From assembly GCA_040398425.1 (NCBI GenBank), contig JBBATZ010000035.1, forward strand, positions 1 through 45,499: a DNA stretch of 45,499 bases, given 5' to 3'. This document shows, one piece after another, positions 7,832-16,871 of this stretch. Under the pieces are notes generated by a model, which saw only the letters and a program-made list of their open reading frames with translations, did no database searches and was not told where the DNA came from. The position numbers and the translations under genes are program-made. This DNA is from UBA7672 sp040398425 (GTDB lineage Bacteria > Pseudomonadota > Alphaproteobacteria > Caulobacterales > Hyphomonadaceae). How positions within the stretch are numbered: the first letter of the stretch is position 1; the number at the start of each line of letters is the position of its first letter.

Positions 7832-9559
7832 ATGAAGCCAAACGATCCTGATACGACAGACACGATAGCTGGCGCGGGCGCCGCGCTGGCGGCTGTCGCT
7901 CGAAGCTGGCCCGGACCCGCCCTGGCCATCAATGCAGGGAGCGTGGTAATCGCAGCGAGCCCGCTCTCGGGTCTGGCTGAAGACATGCGTGCGCCTTTCG
8001 CGCTGCCGGCTGTGGACATTGCAGCGCAGATCGTGGATGCGGGAGGGCGCAGCTGGCGTGTCTCGGCGCCGGTCAATGGCGTGCGTCTGGCGACGGCCGA
8101 GAAACATGAGTCGCTGGATTCAGCGCATCGCTTCACGGCGGCTGTAAGCCACGAAATCCGTACCCCCCTCAACGGCATTCTCGGGATGGCGGCGCTGCTG
8201 GAGGAGACAGAGCTATCAGCCGCGCAGCGCGACTATGCCAAGGCAATCCGCAAATCCGGCGCGCGCCTGCTCGACCTGCTCAACAATGTGCTTGATTTCT
8301 CGCGCATGGAGGCGGGCGACATTCCGCTCGATGTCACGGCGTTCGACACGTACGACCTGGTGCAGGACGTGGCCGAACTACTGGCCCCGCGCGCGCATGC
8401 GGCCGGACTCGACATTGCAGCCATCGTGCATCCCGACCTGCCGCCTCGCATGCTGGGAGACGCGGGCAGGTTGCGGCAGGTGCTGTTCAACCTTGCGGGC
8501 AACGCCATCAAGTTCACGGAAAACGGTTCGGTGCTGATCCAGGCGCGGCCCGGCGCCGGCGGTGAGGGGATTGAGCTCGTCGTGCGCGACACCGGCGCGG
8601 GGATTCCCGAACACGCAAAGGCGCATCTGTTCGAGGCCTTCTCGCAGGTGAGCGCTGCTGATGCGCGCCGCGATGGCGGCGTTGGTCTCGGCCTCGCGAT
8701 CGTTTCGCGTCTGGTCCAGGCAATGAAGGGCAGGGTGCGTCTTGAGTCAGCCTTCGGACACGGTGCCATGTTTGTGGTTGAACTGCCGCTTCCCGCAGCC
8801 CCGGGGTCGGCGCCGCGCAGACGGCAACACCAGTCACTGCGGATTGCGCTCGAACTGACGCCGGCATCCAGCCTCGCCTGCATGGCTGCGCTGGCGGGCG
8901 AGGGCGCGATCACAACGACGCCGGAAGAGGCGGATCTGGTCATAATCGACGCTGCGCTGGCGCCAGCGCGGATCGAAGCCATTGCCCGGGCGAAGCGGAC
9001 ATTGGTGGTGCTGCGGCCCGGCGATCGGGCGCTTATCGAGCAATTCCGCAACATGGGGTGCGCGGGCTATCTGATCCGCCCCCTGCGCGCGACCTCGATC
9101 GTCCAGCGTGTCGGCCTGGCGGTGCAGGGCGCGGCTGCTCCCGAGCCGGAAGCCACGCGCAAACCGGGTACGGCGGGGGCGGTGCTGGTGGCGGACGACA
9201 ACGCCGTGAATGCGCTTCTTGCCAGTAGCGCCCTGAAGGCGGCCGGGTTCCGGGTGGACACTGCAGGCACCGGGGCCGAAGCGCTGGAAAGAATGAACGA
9301 AAGCGACTATGCCGTTGTCTTCATGGATATCCGCATGCCGGTCATGGACGGGATTGAGGCGACACGGCGCATCCGCGCACTCGCCGGACCCGCATCGCAG
9401 ACGCCGATCGTGGCGCTGACGGCTGATAGCGACCCTGATCTCGAAGAGCGTGCGCGCAGGGCCGGCATCTCGCAGCTGGCGGCGAAGCCGATAGATCCGC
9501 CACGCTTGCGCGAGCTCGCAACGTATTGGGCCGGGCGACACAAGCAGGCTGCCGAATGA
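7832..9559 (+). CDS. Soluble hybrid histidine kinase with a degenerate and an intact receiver (ShkA-like)
   Basis: The 575-residue protein has no membrane helix. Order: an N-terminal PAS-like stretch (1-95), dimerisation/phosphoacceptor domain with SHEIRTPLNG (H107), catalytic domain with N box N224, G1 DTGAGIP 253-259 and G2 GVGLGLAI, a receiver-like fold lacking the phosphoacceptor set (about 335-432, with DLVIIDAALAP), and a canonical receiver (D455, D456, D499, T530, K552). Kinase, pseudoreceiver, receiver is the order of Caulobacter ShkA, whose pseudoreceiver binds cyclic di-GMP. R399, Y413, P417 and R419 here have the spacing I recall for ShkA's ligand residues. Its stop overlaps the AmpG-like start (ATGA), so the two are likely co-translated. 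The phosphorelay partner is unknown. Confidence 0.85.
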   Translation: MKPNDPDTTDTIAGAGAALAAVARSWPGPALAINAGSVVIAASPLSGLAEDMRAPFALPAVDIAAQIVDAGGRSWRVSAPVNGVRLATAEKHESLDSAHRFTAAVSHEIRTPLNGILGMAALLEETELSAAQRDYAKAIRKSGARLLDLLNNVLDFSRMEAGDIPLDVTAFDTYDLVQDVAELLAPRAHAAGLDIAAIVHPDLPPRMLGDAGRLRQVLFNLAGNAIKFTENGSVLIQARPGAGGEGIELVVRDTGAGIPEHAKAHLFEAFSQVSAADARRDGGVGLGLAIVSRLVQAMKGRVRLESAFGHGAMFVVELPLPAAPGSAPRRRQHQSLRIALELTPASSLACMAALAGEGAITTTPEEADLVIIDAALAPARIEAIARAKRTLVVLRPGDRALIEQFRNMGCAGYLIRPLRATSIVQRVGLAVQGAAAPEPEATRKPGTAGAVLVADDNAVNALLASSALKAAGFRVDTAGTGAEALERMNESDYAVVFMDIRMPVMDGIEATRRIRALAGPASQTPIVALTADSDPDLEERARRAGISQLAAKPIDPPRLRELATYWAGRHKQAAE

Positions 9560-11256
9560 CCGACGCCGTCGCCGCAGAACCGCTGAAGCGCTCCATGCGC
9601 GAGCGGCTGTTCAGTGATCGCCGCATGGTGGTGATGCTGCTGCTGGGCATCGCGTCCGGCCTGCCGTTCGCGGTGATCACGGGCACGCTGAATGCCTGGT
9701 TCACCGAGTACAAGATTTCGATCGCAACCATCGGCGTGTTCGCGTGGGCGGGTCTCGCCTATTCATTCAAATTCCTGTGGTCGCCCGCACTGCATCGCAC
9801 GCCCGCGCCGTTCTTCGGAAAGATGGGCCTGCGGCGCAGCTGGTTCATCCCGATCCAGATCGCCATCGCACTGTGTTTCCTCGGCTTCAGCCTGCTGAAC
9901 CCGGCCGAGCACTTTGCCTTCATCGCGATCATCGCGGTGGTCGGCGCATTCCTGTCGGCGACATTCGACATCGTGGTCGACGCCTGGCGAATCGAGACGG
10001 CGACGTCATCGGAAGACCTCGACTCGCTGACGACCTTCTATCAGGGCGGCTACCGCAGTGCAGCTTTTGTGGGCGGGGCAGGGGCGTTGCTGCTGTCGGA
10101 CGCGATTGGCTGGAACATCACGCTAGCCGTGCTGGCTGTGGTGATGGCCATCACCGTCTTCGCGGCCCTGCTGGCCGACGAGCCGAACCGGCCGGAGCAG
10201 ACGGCTGCCGAGAAGGCGGCGCCGCCGCTGATCGGCACGTTCACGCAGGGCTGGCGCAACCTTGTGCTGGCTGTCGTGCTCATCGGATGGGCGTGGGCGT
10301 TCATCACGCTGGGCTGGTTCATGTCCGCGGCGATTGCCTCGCCCGAGACGGCAAAGCCGGGTGAGTTCATTGCCAATCTCGGCTGGCTTATTGTGCTGGC
10401 GACGGTCGGGTTGCCCGCGATGGGCGGCGTGCTGCTGCTCTATACGCGCGCGAAGCATTCGACGGACATGAAGCTGCCGGCGCTGTCGCCTAAACTGCAG
10501 GGCGCAGCGGACACGATGTTCTCGTCCATCATCGAGCCCATGGTGGATGTGATCGTGCGGCTGAAATGGGTGGCGCTGCTCGCCCTTGCTATCATCCTGA
10601 CCTACCGCTTTACCGACTCGGTGTGGGGCTCTTTCGCCTATCCCTTCTACATGGGTACGGCGAGCGGAGCGCTGGGACACACGGCGACCGAAGTCGCGCT
10701 TGCGTCCAAGATGGTCGGCGTTGTGGCCACGATCGTTGGCATTGTCGGCGGCGGCGTGCTGCTGAAACTGATCGGGCGGATGCCCTCATTGGTCCTCGGC
10801 GGCGTGTTCGCCGCAGCAACCAACCTGCTGTTCTACGATCTCGCGGTGCAGGGGCCGGTCGTCAGCGGGTTTGTGCATCTGGTCGGGCTCGACAGCCTGT
10901 TTGCCTTCTTCGGGCAGGACATTCGCAATGCCCGGCTGATCACGGCGATCATGGGCGAAAATCTCGCCGTCGGCTTCGCGAGCGTGGCCTATGTCGCTTA
11001 TCTCTCGGGCATCGTGAACCCGCGCTATGCTGCGGTTCAGTATGCGCTGCTCGGCTCGCTGACGTTGCTGATCGGGCAGCTGGGGAAGCCGGCGCTCGGC
11101 GCGATGATCGACACCCAGGGCTTTGCCGCAGCCTTCGTGCTCGTCACGCTGATCGGCATCATCCCGGTCGTGCTGACGCTTGGCGAATGGTATCGCCAGT
11201 CGCGCCTGCCGAAGGCGGTCACTGCCGGGCAGATCCCGCCGGCGGCGGCGGAATAG
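9556..11256 (+). CDS. ampG: AmpG-like MFS permease
   Basis: The 566-residue inner-membrane transporter has about 12-14 predicted helices. Features match the AmpG family, which imports anhydromuropeptides released during cell-wall turnover: LLLGIASGLPFAVITGTLNA at the first helix, FKFLWSPAL near the first cytoplasmic loop, and DIVVDAWRIE in the fourth-helix region. A central loop of about 100 residues separates the two halves. The start codon overlaps the kinase stop by four bases, so I prefer 9556 to a frame beginning 30 bases upstream. No ampD, nagZ or beta-lactamase gene is near. Pairing with a histidine kinase hints at a link between wall turnover and signalling, but this is inference; the substrate could differ. 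Confidence 0.8.
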   Translation: MTDAVAAEPLKRSMRERLFSDRRMVVMLLLGIASGLPFAVITGTLNAWFTEYKISIATIGVFAWAGLAYSFKFLWSPALHRTPAPFFGKMGLRRSWFIPIQIAIALCFLGFSLLNPAEHFAFIAIIAVVGAFLSATFDIVVDAWRIETATSSEDLDSLTTFYQGGYRSAAFVGGAGALLLSDAIGWNITLAVLAVVMAITVFAALLADEPNRPEQTAAEKAAPPLIGTFTQGWRNLVLAVVLIGWAWAFITLGWFMSAAIASPETAKPGEFIANLGWLIVLATVGLPAMGGVLLLYTRAKHSTDMKLPALSPKLQGAADTMFSSIIEPMVDVIVRLKWVALLALAIILTYRFTDSVWGSFAYPFYMGTASGALGHTATEVALASKMVGVVATIVGIVGGGVLLKLIGRMPSLVLGGVFAAATNLLFYDLAVQGPVVSGFVHLVGLDSLFAFFGQDIRNARLITAIMGENLAVGFASVAYVAYLSGIVNPRYAAVQYALLGSLTLLIGQLGKPALGAMIDTQGFAAAFVLVTLIGIIPVVLTLGEWYRQSRLPKAVTAGQIPPAAAE

Positions 11257-11257
11257 T

Positions 11258-11335
11258 TCGCTGCTTCGCAGCGACTGCCGGCCGCTCGAGACGCCGCCTG
11301 TCGGCAGCTCCTCAGGGTGAGGGAGCCCGGCGGTC
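11258..11335. repeat. Intergenic palindromic element between convergent genes
   Basis: TCGCTGC-TTC-GCAGCGA forms a 7-bp hairpin at 11258-11274, followed by GC-rich sequence containing CTCAGGGTGAGGG (11311-11323). A closely similar CTCAGGGTGAGCG occurs near 39312. There is no T run, so I do not call it a terminator, though it lies between two converging genes. Confidence 0.45.
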
Positions 11336-11339
11336 CAAC

Positions 11340-13607
11340 TCAGCTGTTCGTGTTGTGCGCGGCGAAGGCTGCGAGGTTCACTAAGTCCTGCGCGGTCGCG
11401 TCGAGCTGCGCGATCTGCACCGATGAGCGCAGGCCGACAAGCAGGGGACCGATGACTGTCGCGCCGCCCAGAGCTGCTGCGAGCTTGGTCGAGATCGCGG
11501 CCGAGTGGATGGCTGGCATTACCAGCACGTTGGCCGCCCCCGTGAGGCGGCAGAACGGGTAGAGCCGGCGCGCTTCGGGGAAGAGCGCCACGTCAACGGC
11601 CATTTCACCATCATACTCGAAGCCGACATCGCCCTTGGCGTCGAGGAGCGCGACGGCGTCCCGGACTTTCGCCATCCGCTCGCCCGGCGGGTTGCCGAAG
11701 GTCGAGTAGGAGAGGAAGGCCAGGCGGGGGGTGAAGCCGAGCTTGGCAGCCGTGCGTGCCGCCGAAATGGCGATCTCGGCGAGGTCGGCAGCATTCGGCA
11801 TTTCGGTGACGCTGGTATCAGCGATCAGCATCGGGCCGGTCTTGCCGATGACGATCGACACGCCGATCGGGCGCACGTCATCGCGCTTGTCGATTGCCAG
11901 CATGACGTCCGACAGCGAGGTCGCGTAGTTGCGCGTGACACCCGTGACCATGCCATCAGCGTGGCCGAGCGCGACCATGGTGGCGCCAAACACGTTGCGG
12001 TCCTGATTGATCAGGCGTTGGGCGTCCCGCTGCAGGTAGCCATGGCGCTGCAGACGCTTGTACAGGAAGTCGGTGTAGACCTCGTTCTGGTCCGACACGC
12101 GCGCATTCATGATGGTCAGCTCGCCCGGCGGGATGCCGAGCAGCTGCATGTTGCGTGTCACTTGCTCCTCGCGACCGACGAGGATGGGATCGCCCAGTTC
12201 CTGCGTCTTGAACTGCCAGGCGGCGCGAATGACTGCGGGCTCTTCACCCTCGGCAAACACGATGCGCTTGCGCTTCTCGGAGCGGACCTTGCCGTAGATG
12301 CGCTGCAGGAAGGATGCGGTCGGGTCGAGCCGCTGCGCGAGACTGTCGCGATAGGCCTGCATGTCGGCGATCGGCTTGCGCGCAACGCCCGAATCCATAG
12401 CCGCCTGTGCGACCAGCGGCGGCACATACCAGATCAGCCGCGGATCGAACGGGGCTGGAATGATGTATTCGGGGCCGAAACTCGGGCGTGCGCCGGCATA
12501 GGCTGCAGCGACTTCGTCCGGCACGTCTTCGCGCGCGAGCTGGGCGAGAGCCTGGGCGGCGGCGACTTTCATCTCTTCGTTGATGGTCCGCGCCCTCACA
12601 TCGAGCGCGCCGCGGAAGATGTAGGGGAAGCCGAGCACGTTGTTGATCTGGTTGGGATAGTCAGAACGGCCGGTCGCGATGATGGCGTCGGTGCGCACTT
12701 CACGAATTTCTTCCGGCGTGATCTCGGGATCCGGGTTCGCCATCGGGAAGATCATCGGATTTCTGGCCATGGATTTCACCATGTCCTTCGTCACTGCGCC
12801 CTTGGCCGAGAGACCCATGAACACGTCGGCGCCTTCGAAGGCTTCGGCCAGCGTGCGCTTCTTGGTCTTCACGGCGAACGCGGACTTGAACTGGTCCATG
12901 CCTTCGGTGCGGCCTTCATAGATGACGCCCGTGCGGTCCACCATCAGGATGTTGTCGCGCTTGACGCCGAGGCGGCGGATCAGCCCGGCGACCGACAGTC
13001 CGGCCGCGCCTGCGCCAGAAATAACGACCTTCACGTCGGCCATTTTGCGGCCGGTGATCTCGCACGCGTTGATCAAGCCGGCGGTGGCGATGATCGCCGT
13101 ACCGTGCTGGTCGTCGTGGAAAACGGGGATGTCGAGCTTTTCGCGCAGCTCGCTCTCGATGATGAAGCACTCGGGCGCCTTGATGTCTTCAAGGTTGATG
13201 CCGCCCCAGGTGGCGCCTATGGCGCGCACGCAGTCGATGAATTTCTGCGGGTCTTTCTCGTCGACTTCGATGTCGATCGAATCCACGTCTGCGAAGCGTT
13301 TGAAGAGGACGGACTTGCCCTCCATCACCGGCTTCGACGCCATTGGTCCGAGATCGCCCAGGCCCAGGATCGCCGTGCCGTTGGTGATGACGGCCACCAT
13401 ATTGCCCTTCGAGGTATAGTCGTAGGCAAGCTCCGGGTCTTTCGCGATCGCAAGCACAGGGATCGCGACGCCCGGCGAATAGGCGAGCGACAGGTCCTTC
13501 TGCGTGGCCATCGGCTTGGTTGGCGTGATCGACAGCTTACCCGGCTGTGGATAGCGGTGAAAGGCGAGGGCTTCTTCGTCGGTGAAGCTGGGGCGTTTGG
13601 TTGTCAT
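11340..13607 (-). CDS. maeB: NADP-dependent malic enzyme with phosphotransacetylase-like C-terminal domain
   Basis: This 755-residue enzyme converts malate to pyruvate plus CO2, supplying pyruvate and NADPH during growth on C4 acids. The malic domain occupies about residues 15-160 (LAYSPGVAIPV, ITNGTAILGLGDLG, ASKPVMEGKSVLFKRFADVD). The nucleotide domain follows (VFHDDQHGTAI, then VISGAGAAGLSVAGLIRRLG) to about 420. The rest resembles phosphotransacetylase, a regulatory appendage that in known MaeB proteins responds to acetyl-CoA and is not a working transferase. Length is typical. It is divergent from mutS across 138 bases, and this pairing is common in alphaproteobacteria as I recall. No operon partner is visible. 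Confidence 0.95.
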   Translation of the reverse strand: MTTKRPSFTDEEALAFHRYPQPGKLSITPTKPMATQKDLSLAYSPGVAIPVLAIAKDPELAYDYTSKGNMVAVITNGTAILGLGDLGPMASKPVMEGKSVLFKRFADVDSIDIEVDEKDPQKFIDCVRAIGATWGGINLEDIKAPECFIIESELREKLDIPVFHDDQHGTAIIATAGLINACEITGRKMADVKVVISGAGAAGLSVAGLIRRLGVKRDNILMVDRTGVIYEGRTEGMDQFKSAFAVKTKKRTLAEAFEGADVFMGLSAKGAVTKDMVKSMARNPMIFPMANPDPEITPEEIREVRTDAIIATGRSDYPNQINNVLGFPYIFRGALDVRARTINEEMKVAAAQALAQLAREDVPDEVAAAYAGARPSFGPEYIIPAPFDPRLIWYVPPLVAQAAMDSGVARKPIADMQAYRDSLAQRLDPTASFLQRIYGKVRSEKRKRIVFAEGEEPAVIRAAWQFKTQELGDPILVGREEQVTRNMQLLGIPPGELTIMNARVSDQNEVYTDFLYKRLQRHGYLQRDAQRLINQDRNVFGATMVALGHADGMVTGVTRNYATSLSDVMLAIDKRDDVRPIGVSIVIGKTGPMLIADTSVTEMPNAADLAEIAISAARTAAKLGFTPRLAFLSYSTFGNPPGERMAKVRDAVALLDAKGDVGFEYDGEMAVDVALFPEARRLYPFCRLTGAANVLVMPAIHSAAISTKLAAALGGATVIGPLLVGLRSSVQIAQLDATAQDLVNLAAFAAHNTNS

Positions 13608-13745
13608 GTCGGACTGGGGGGCTTTAGGACTTGAGGGCGGCAGCGCAGGTCACTAGGCAGTGGTCTCGACGGGGCGCAGACGCCCGGCGAGACAGGCTGG
13701 TTAAGGCTGGCGGGCATTGAGCCGCAAAAGGGGTTTGAATCAAGC

Positions 13746-16472
13746 GTGAAGGGACGGGATTCCACCACGCCAGAGCAAGAAGTTGCTCAAAGTGCGAACT
13801 CTGCCGCCAGCGGCGCGCCCTCAGCCGAGGGGGCAACGCCGTTCATGGCGCAATATCTGGAGATGAAGCGCGCTCACCCGGACGCGATGCTGTTTTTCCG
13901 CATGGGCGATTTCTACGAGCTTTTCTTCGAGGATGCGATCGAGGCCGGCAAGGCGCTGGGGATCACACAGACGTTCCGGGGCGCGCATAACGGGCAGCCC
14001 ATTCCGATGGCGGGCGTGCCTCATCATGCTGCTGAGGGCTATCTCGCCCGCTTGATCAAGGCCGGTTACCGTGTGGCGGTCTGCGAACAGACCGAGGATC
14101 CGGCCGAGGCGAAGAAGCGCGGCTCGAAGGCTGTGGTGCGCCGCGAGATTGTGCGGATCGTCACGCCGGGCACGATTACCGAGGAATCGCTGCTTGAGGC
14201 GCGGTCGGCCAACTGCCTGGCGGCGATCGGCTTGGCCGGCGGAGGTCGCGAGGCGGCGCTCGCGCTGGCAGATGTGTCGACGGGACGATTTGAGGTGTTT
14301 CCACTGTCTCCGGCAGCGCTGGAGGAAGTTCTCGGCGCGGTCGGTCCGCGCGAGGTGCTGGTCGCCGACAGCGTGATGATGGCGCCAGACGTGGCGCGGG
14401 CAACGGAGGGGCTGACACTCACACCACGGCCGGATGCGCGGGCGGATGCGAAGCTGGGCGAGCGGCTGTTTCGCGACGCCTACGGTGTTTCCACGCTGGA
14501 CGGGTTCGGGACATTCACGCGGGCCGAGCTGATCGCGTGTGGGCTGCTTTTCGACTATCTGGCCGTGACGCAGGCGGGCGGGCAGGCGCGGCTCGATCCG
14601 CCGATCCGGACGGCGCCTGATACGTTTCTCGCAATCGATGCAGCCACGCGGGCGAGCCTGGAAATTGAGCGATCCACGCGGGGAGTGCGGCAGGGATCGC
14701 TGGTGGCGGCAGTGGACCGCACGGTGACTGCCGCCGGCGCGCGGCTGCTGGCGCTGCGTCTTGGTCGACCATCCCGCAATCGCGACGAGATCGAGCGGCG
14801 TCTGGATGCGGTGGCGTTCTTTCTCGATGCCACCGACAAGCGGAGTTTCGCGCGCGATGCGCTGAAGCGAGCGAACGACATAGAGCGGGCGCGGATGCGG
14901 CTGTCGCTGCGCCGGGGTGGCCCGCGTGACCTCGCAGCGCTGGCGGCGTGTCTGTCGGTGGGGGAGCAGATCTGCGCCGACCTTTCGTCGCAGGATGATC
15001 CGCCGGAAGAGATTTCCGCCGCCTGTGCGGCGCTGACGCTGGCGGACAAGCCGAGGCTGGCGGCGTTTACGCAGCACGTGTCGGCGGCGCTGGCGCGGGA
15101 GCTACCCGTGCAGGCCCGCGATGGTGGATTCATTGCAGCGGGCTACGACCCGGCGCTCGACGAGACGCGGTCTCTCAAGGAAGACGCGCGCGGCGTGATT
15201 GCGCGACTGGAGGTGGGTTACGCCACTGAGACAGGCATTTCCGGCCTGCGCATCAAGCACAACAATGTGCTGGGTTTCTTCATCGAGGTGAATGCGAAAC
15301 ACGGCGATGCTCTGATGAAGCCGCCACTGGCGGCGACCTTCATCCATCGCCAGACCATGGCGAACGCCATGCGGTTCTCGACGACGGAGCTCAACGAACT
15401 CGAGGCGAAGATATCGCGCGCCGATGGAGAGGCGCTCGCGCGCGAGATGGAGATTTTCAACCGCTTTCTGGCGGAGGCCGATGCGCTGGGGCCGGAGTTG
15501 GCGCTGGTGGCTGATGGCCTGGCGCGGCTCGACGTGGCGGCGGGCAATGCGGAATGGGCGGCGGAAGCCTTCGCCGTCCGGCCGGAGATTGCGGACGTCG
15601 CCGTCTTCGAAGCGGAGGGCGCGCGGCATCCGGTCGTCGAGGCTGCGTTGCGCGCGAGCGGGCAGGGCTTTACAGCGAACGACTGCCGACTTGATGCGCG
15701 GGGATCGGCGGGGCCGCGCCTGATGCTGATCACCGGGCCGAACATGGCCGGCAAGTCGACCTTCCTGCGCCAGAACGTGCTCCTGGCGATTCTTGCGCAG
15801 GCGGGATGCTATGTGCCGGCGCGCCGGCTGCGCATGGGTCTGGCTGATCGTGTGTTCTCGCGCGTTGGCGCATCGGATGACCTGTCGCGCGGGCGCTCCA
15901 CCTTCATGGTCGAGATGATCGAGACAGCGGCGATCCTCAACCAGGCGACACAGGACTCCATCGTCATCCTCGATGAGGTCGGGAGGGGTACGTCGACCTA
16001 TGACGGGCTTGCGATAGCATGGGCCTCGGTCGAGCACCTGCACGAGATCAACAAGTGTCGCGCGCTGTTCGCAACACACTATCACGAGCTGACAGGCCTC
16101 GCTGATACGCTCGCCGCTTGCGCTAACGCCAGCTTGCGCGCGCAGGAGTGGAAGGGCGACCTGGTGTTCCTGCACGAGGTGAAGCAAGGACCTGCCGACC
16201 GGTCGTATGGCGTGCAGGTGGCGAAGCTGGCTGGATTGCCGAGCGCGGCGGTGAAGCGGGCCGAGGCCGTGTTGAAGAAGCTTGAGGCGAAAGAGGGCGG
16301 GGCGAAGCGTCTGGAAGAGCTGCCGCTGTTTGCAAACTTCGTGGCCGAACAACCGGACGCTGCGGCGCCCTCAGAGGCGGATAAGATGCTGGCCGGCCTC
16401 GACCCCGACACGCTGACGCCAAAGGAGGCGCTCGAGCTGGTCTATCGCCTGAAGGCCGCGACCAAGGTCTGA
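13746..16472 (+). CDS. mutS: DNA mismatch repair protein MutS
   Basis: MutS recognises mispaired bases and recruits MutL. This 908-residue form has all parts: the mismatch-reading motif FYELF within MGDFYELFFEDA near residue 58, connector and lever domains, clamp, and the ABC-type ATPase. Walker A is GPNMAGKST beginning at residue 664, Walker B is IVILDEVGRGTS, and the switch histidine lies in FATHYHEL. The tail carries the short C-terminal tetramer-type segment. The GTG at 13746 is used here; an ATG at 13845 (MAQYLEMKRA) would match the usual N-terminus and remove 33 weakly conserved residues, so the start is uncertain. The next 267 bases are non-coding. Confidence 0.96.
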   Translation: MKGRDSTTPEQEVAQSANSAASGAPSAEGATPFMAQYLEMKRAHPDAMLFFRMGDFYELFFEDAIEAGKALGITQTFRGAHNGQPIPMAGVPHHAAEGYLARLIKAGYRVAVCEQTEDPAEAKKRGSKAVVRREIVRIVTPGTITEESLLEARSANCLAAIGLAGGGREAALALADVSTGRFEVFPLSPAALEEVLGAVGPREVLVADSVMMAPDVARATEGLTLTPRPDARADAKLGERLFRDAYGVSTLDGFGTFTRAELIACGLLFDYLAVTQAGGQARLDPPIRTAPDTFLAIDAATRASLEIERSTRGVRQGSLVAAVDRTVTAAGARLLALRLGRPSRNRDEIERRLDAVAFFLDATDKRSFARDALKRANDIERARMRLSLRRGGPRDLAALAACLSVGEQICADLSSQDDPPEEISAACAALTLADKPRLAAFTQHVSAALARELPVQARDGGFIAAGYDPALDETRSLKEDARGVIARLEVGYATETGISGLRIKHNNVLGFFIEVNAKHGDALMKPPLAATFIHRQTMANAMRFSTTELNELEAKISRADGEALAREMEIFNRFLAEADALGPELALVADGLARLDVAAGNAEWAAEAFAVRPEIADVAVFEAEGARHPVVEAALRASGQGFTANDCRLDARGSAGPRLMLITGPNMAGKSTFLRQNVLLAILAQAGCYVPARRLRMGLADRVFSRVGASDDLSRGRSTFMVEMIETAAILNQATQDSIVILDEVGRGTSTYDGLAIAWASVEHLHEINKCRALFATHYHELTGLADTLAACANASLRAQEWKGDLVFLHEVKQGPADRSYGVQVAKLAGLPSAAVKRAEAVLKKLEAKEGGAKRLEELPLFANFVAEQPDAAAPSEADKMLAGLDPDTLTPKEALELVYRLKAATKV

Positions 16473-16533
16473 GCGTCCAGCGAAATCCGGACGGATTTGC
16501 GCCAGCCATCCTGACATCGAAGTCGATGCGAAT

Positions 16534-16574
16534 TTTACCACATCACTGGCGTCGCTTGCCGTTCATGTGGTGAA
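16534..16574. promoter_or_regulatory. Candidate activator half-sites (10-bp inverted repeat)
   Basis: TTTACCACAT (16534-16543) and ATGTGGTGAA (16565-16574) match in inverted orientation at 9 of 10 positions, centred 31 bases apart, about three helical turns. They lie about 90-120 bases upstream of the sigma-54 promoter, where enhancer-binding activators commonly bind. Function is inferred. Confidence 0.35.
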
Positions 16575-16578
16575 TTAC

Positions 16579-16603
16579 GCCTGCATCCTCTGATGCCTCA
16601 GGC
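16579..16603. promoter_or_regulatory. Candidate enhancer palindrome upstream of the sigma-54 promoter
   Basis: GCATC-CTCT-GATGC forms a perfect 5-bp inverted repeat, flanked outward by GCCT and AGGC, giving an imperfect 25-base palindrome centred near 16590. That is about 70 bases upstream of the -24 element, a usual enhancer distance. The binding protein is not identified. Confidence 0.35.
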
Positions 16604-16656
16604 GATAAAACTAGAAAAAGCGAACAAAAACAGAAGGTCAGACGGTTAAGAAAGTC

Positions 16657-16672
16657 TGGCACGGGCGTTGCA
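16657..16672 (+). promoter_or_regulatory. Sigma-54 (RpoN) promoter
   Basis: The sequence TGGCACGGGCGTTGCA matches the sigma-54 consensus TGGCACG-N4-TTGCW at every defined position. The -24 GG is at 16658-16659 and the -12 GC at 16670-16671, separated by exactly ten bases. The start site should be near 16684, giving a short leader of about 55 bases to the first micropeptide start at 16740. RpoN promoters need an AAA+ activator (NtrC, TacA, FlbD and similar), so expression is conditional. Confidence 0.88.
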
Positions 16673-16739
16673 ATCAAGTCTTCAACGGCGAGGCCCACCA
16701 AGAGGCGCAGCCGAAAAAAACAAGAAACGGAGAAAAACA

Positions 16740-16871
16740 ATGAACGGCCTGATCAAACAAACGAAGCTCGACGGCCTGAGCACCTTCGGCTCCTTCGCCA
16801 TCGCCCTCTTCAGCGTCGCCGCGGTTCTCGCAGTCATGGCGTCGGCCTTCACCGGCACGCACCTGATCTAA
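16740..16871 (+). CDS. 43-residue single-helix membrane peptide, copy 1
   Basis: This very short gene encodes a peptide with a polar, positively charged N-terminus (MNGLIKQTKLDGLSTFG) and one membrane helix (SFAIALFSVAAVLAVMASAF). The ATG has GGAG nine bases upstream in an A-rich leader. It lies about 70 bases downstream of a consensus sigma-54 promoter. A second gene 138 bases downstream encodes a peptide of the same length with 29 of 43 residues identical, which argues strongly that both are translated. The expected topology is a short cytoplasmic N-terminus, by the positive-inside rule. I know of no named family. It is not a Flp pilin, which has a different processing motif. Confidence 0.8.
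   Translation: MNGLIKQTKLDGLSTFGSFAIALFSVAAVLAVMASAFTGTHLI

Noticed and set aside
11505..13634. A 709-codon open frame on the plus strand opposite maeB
   Set aside because: It mirrors the maeB coding frame in GC-rich DNA, has a composition dominated by Arg, Asp, His, Gly and Val, and shows no recognisable domain. maeB on the other strand is unambiguous.
16482..16498. Terminator after mutS
   Set aside because: AAATCCG-GA-CGGATTT can pair, but the loop is only two bases and no T run follows, so I did not list it.
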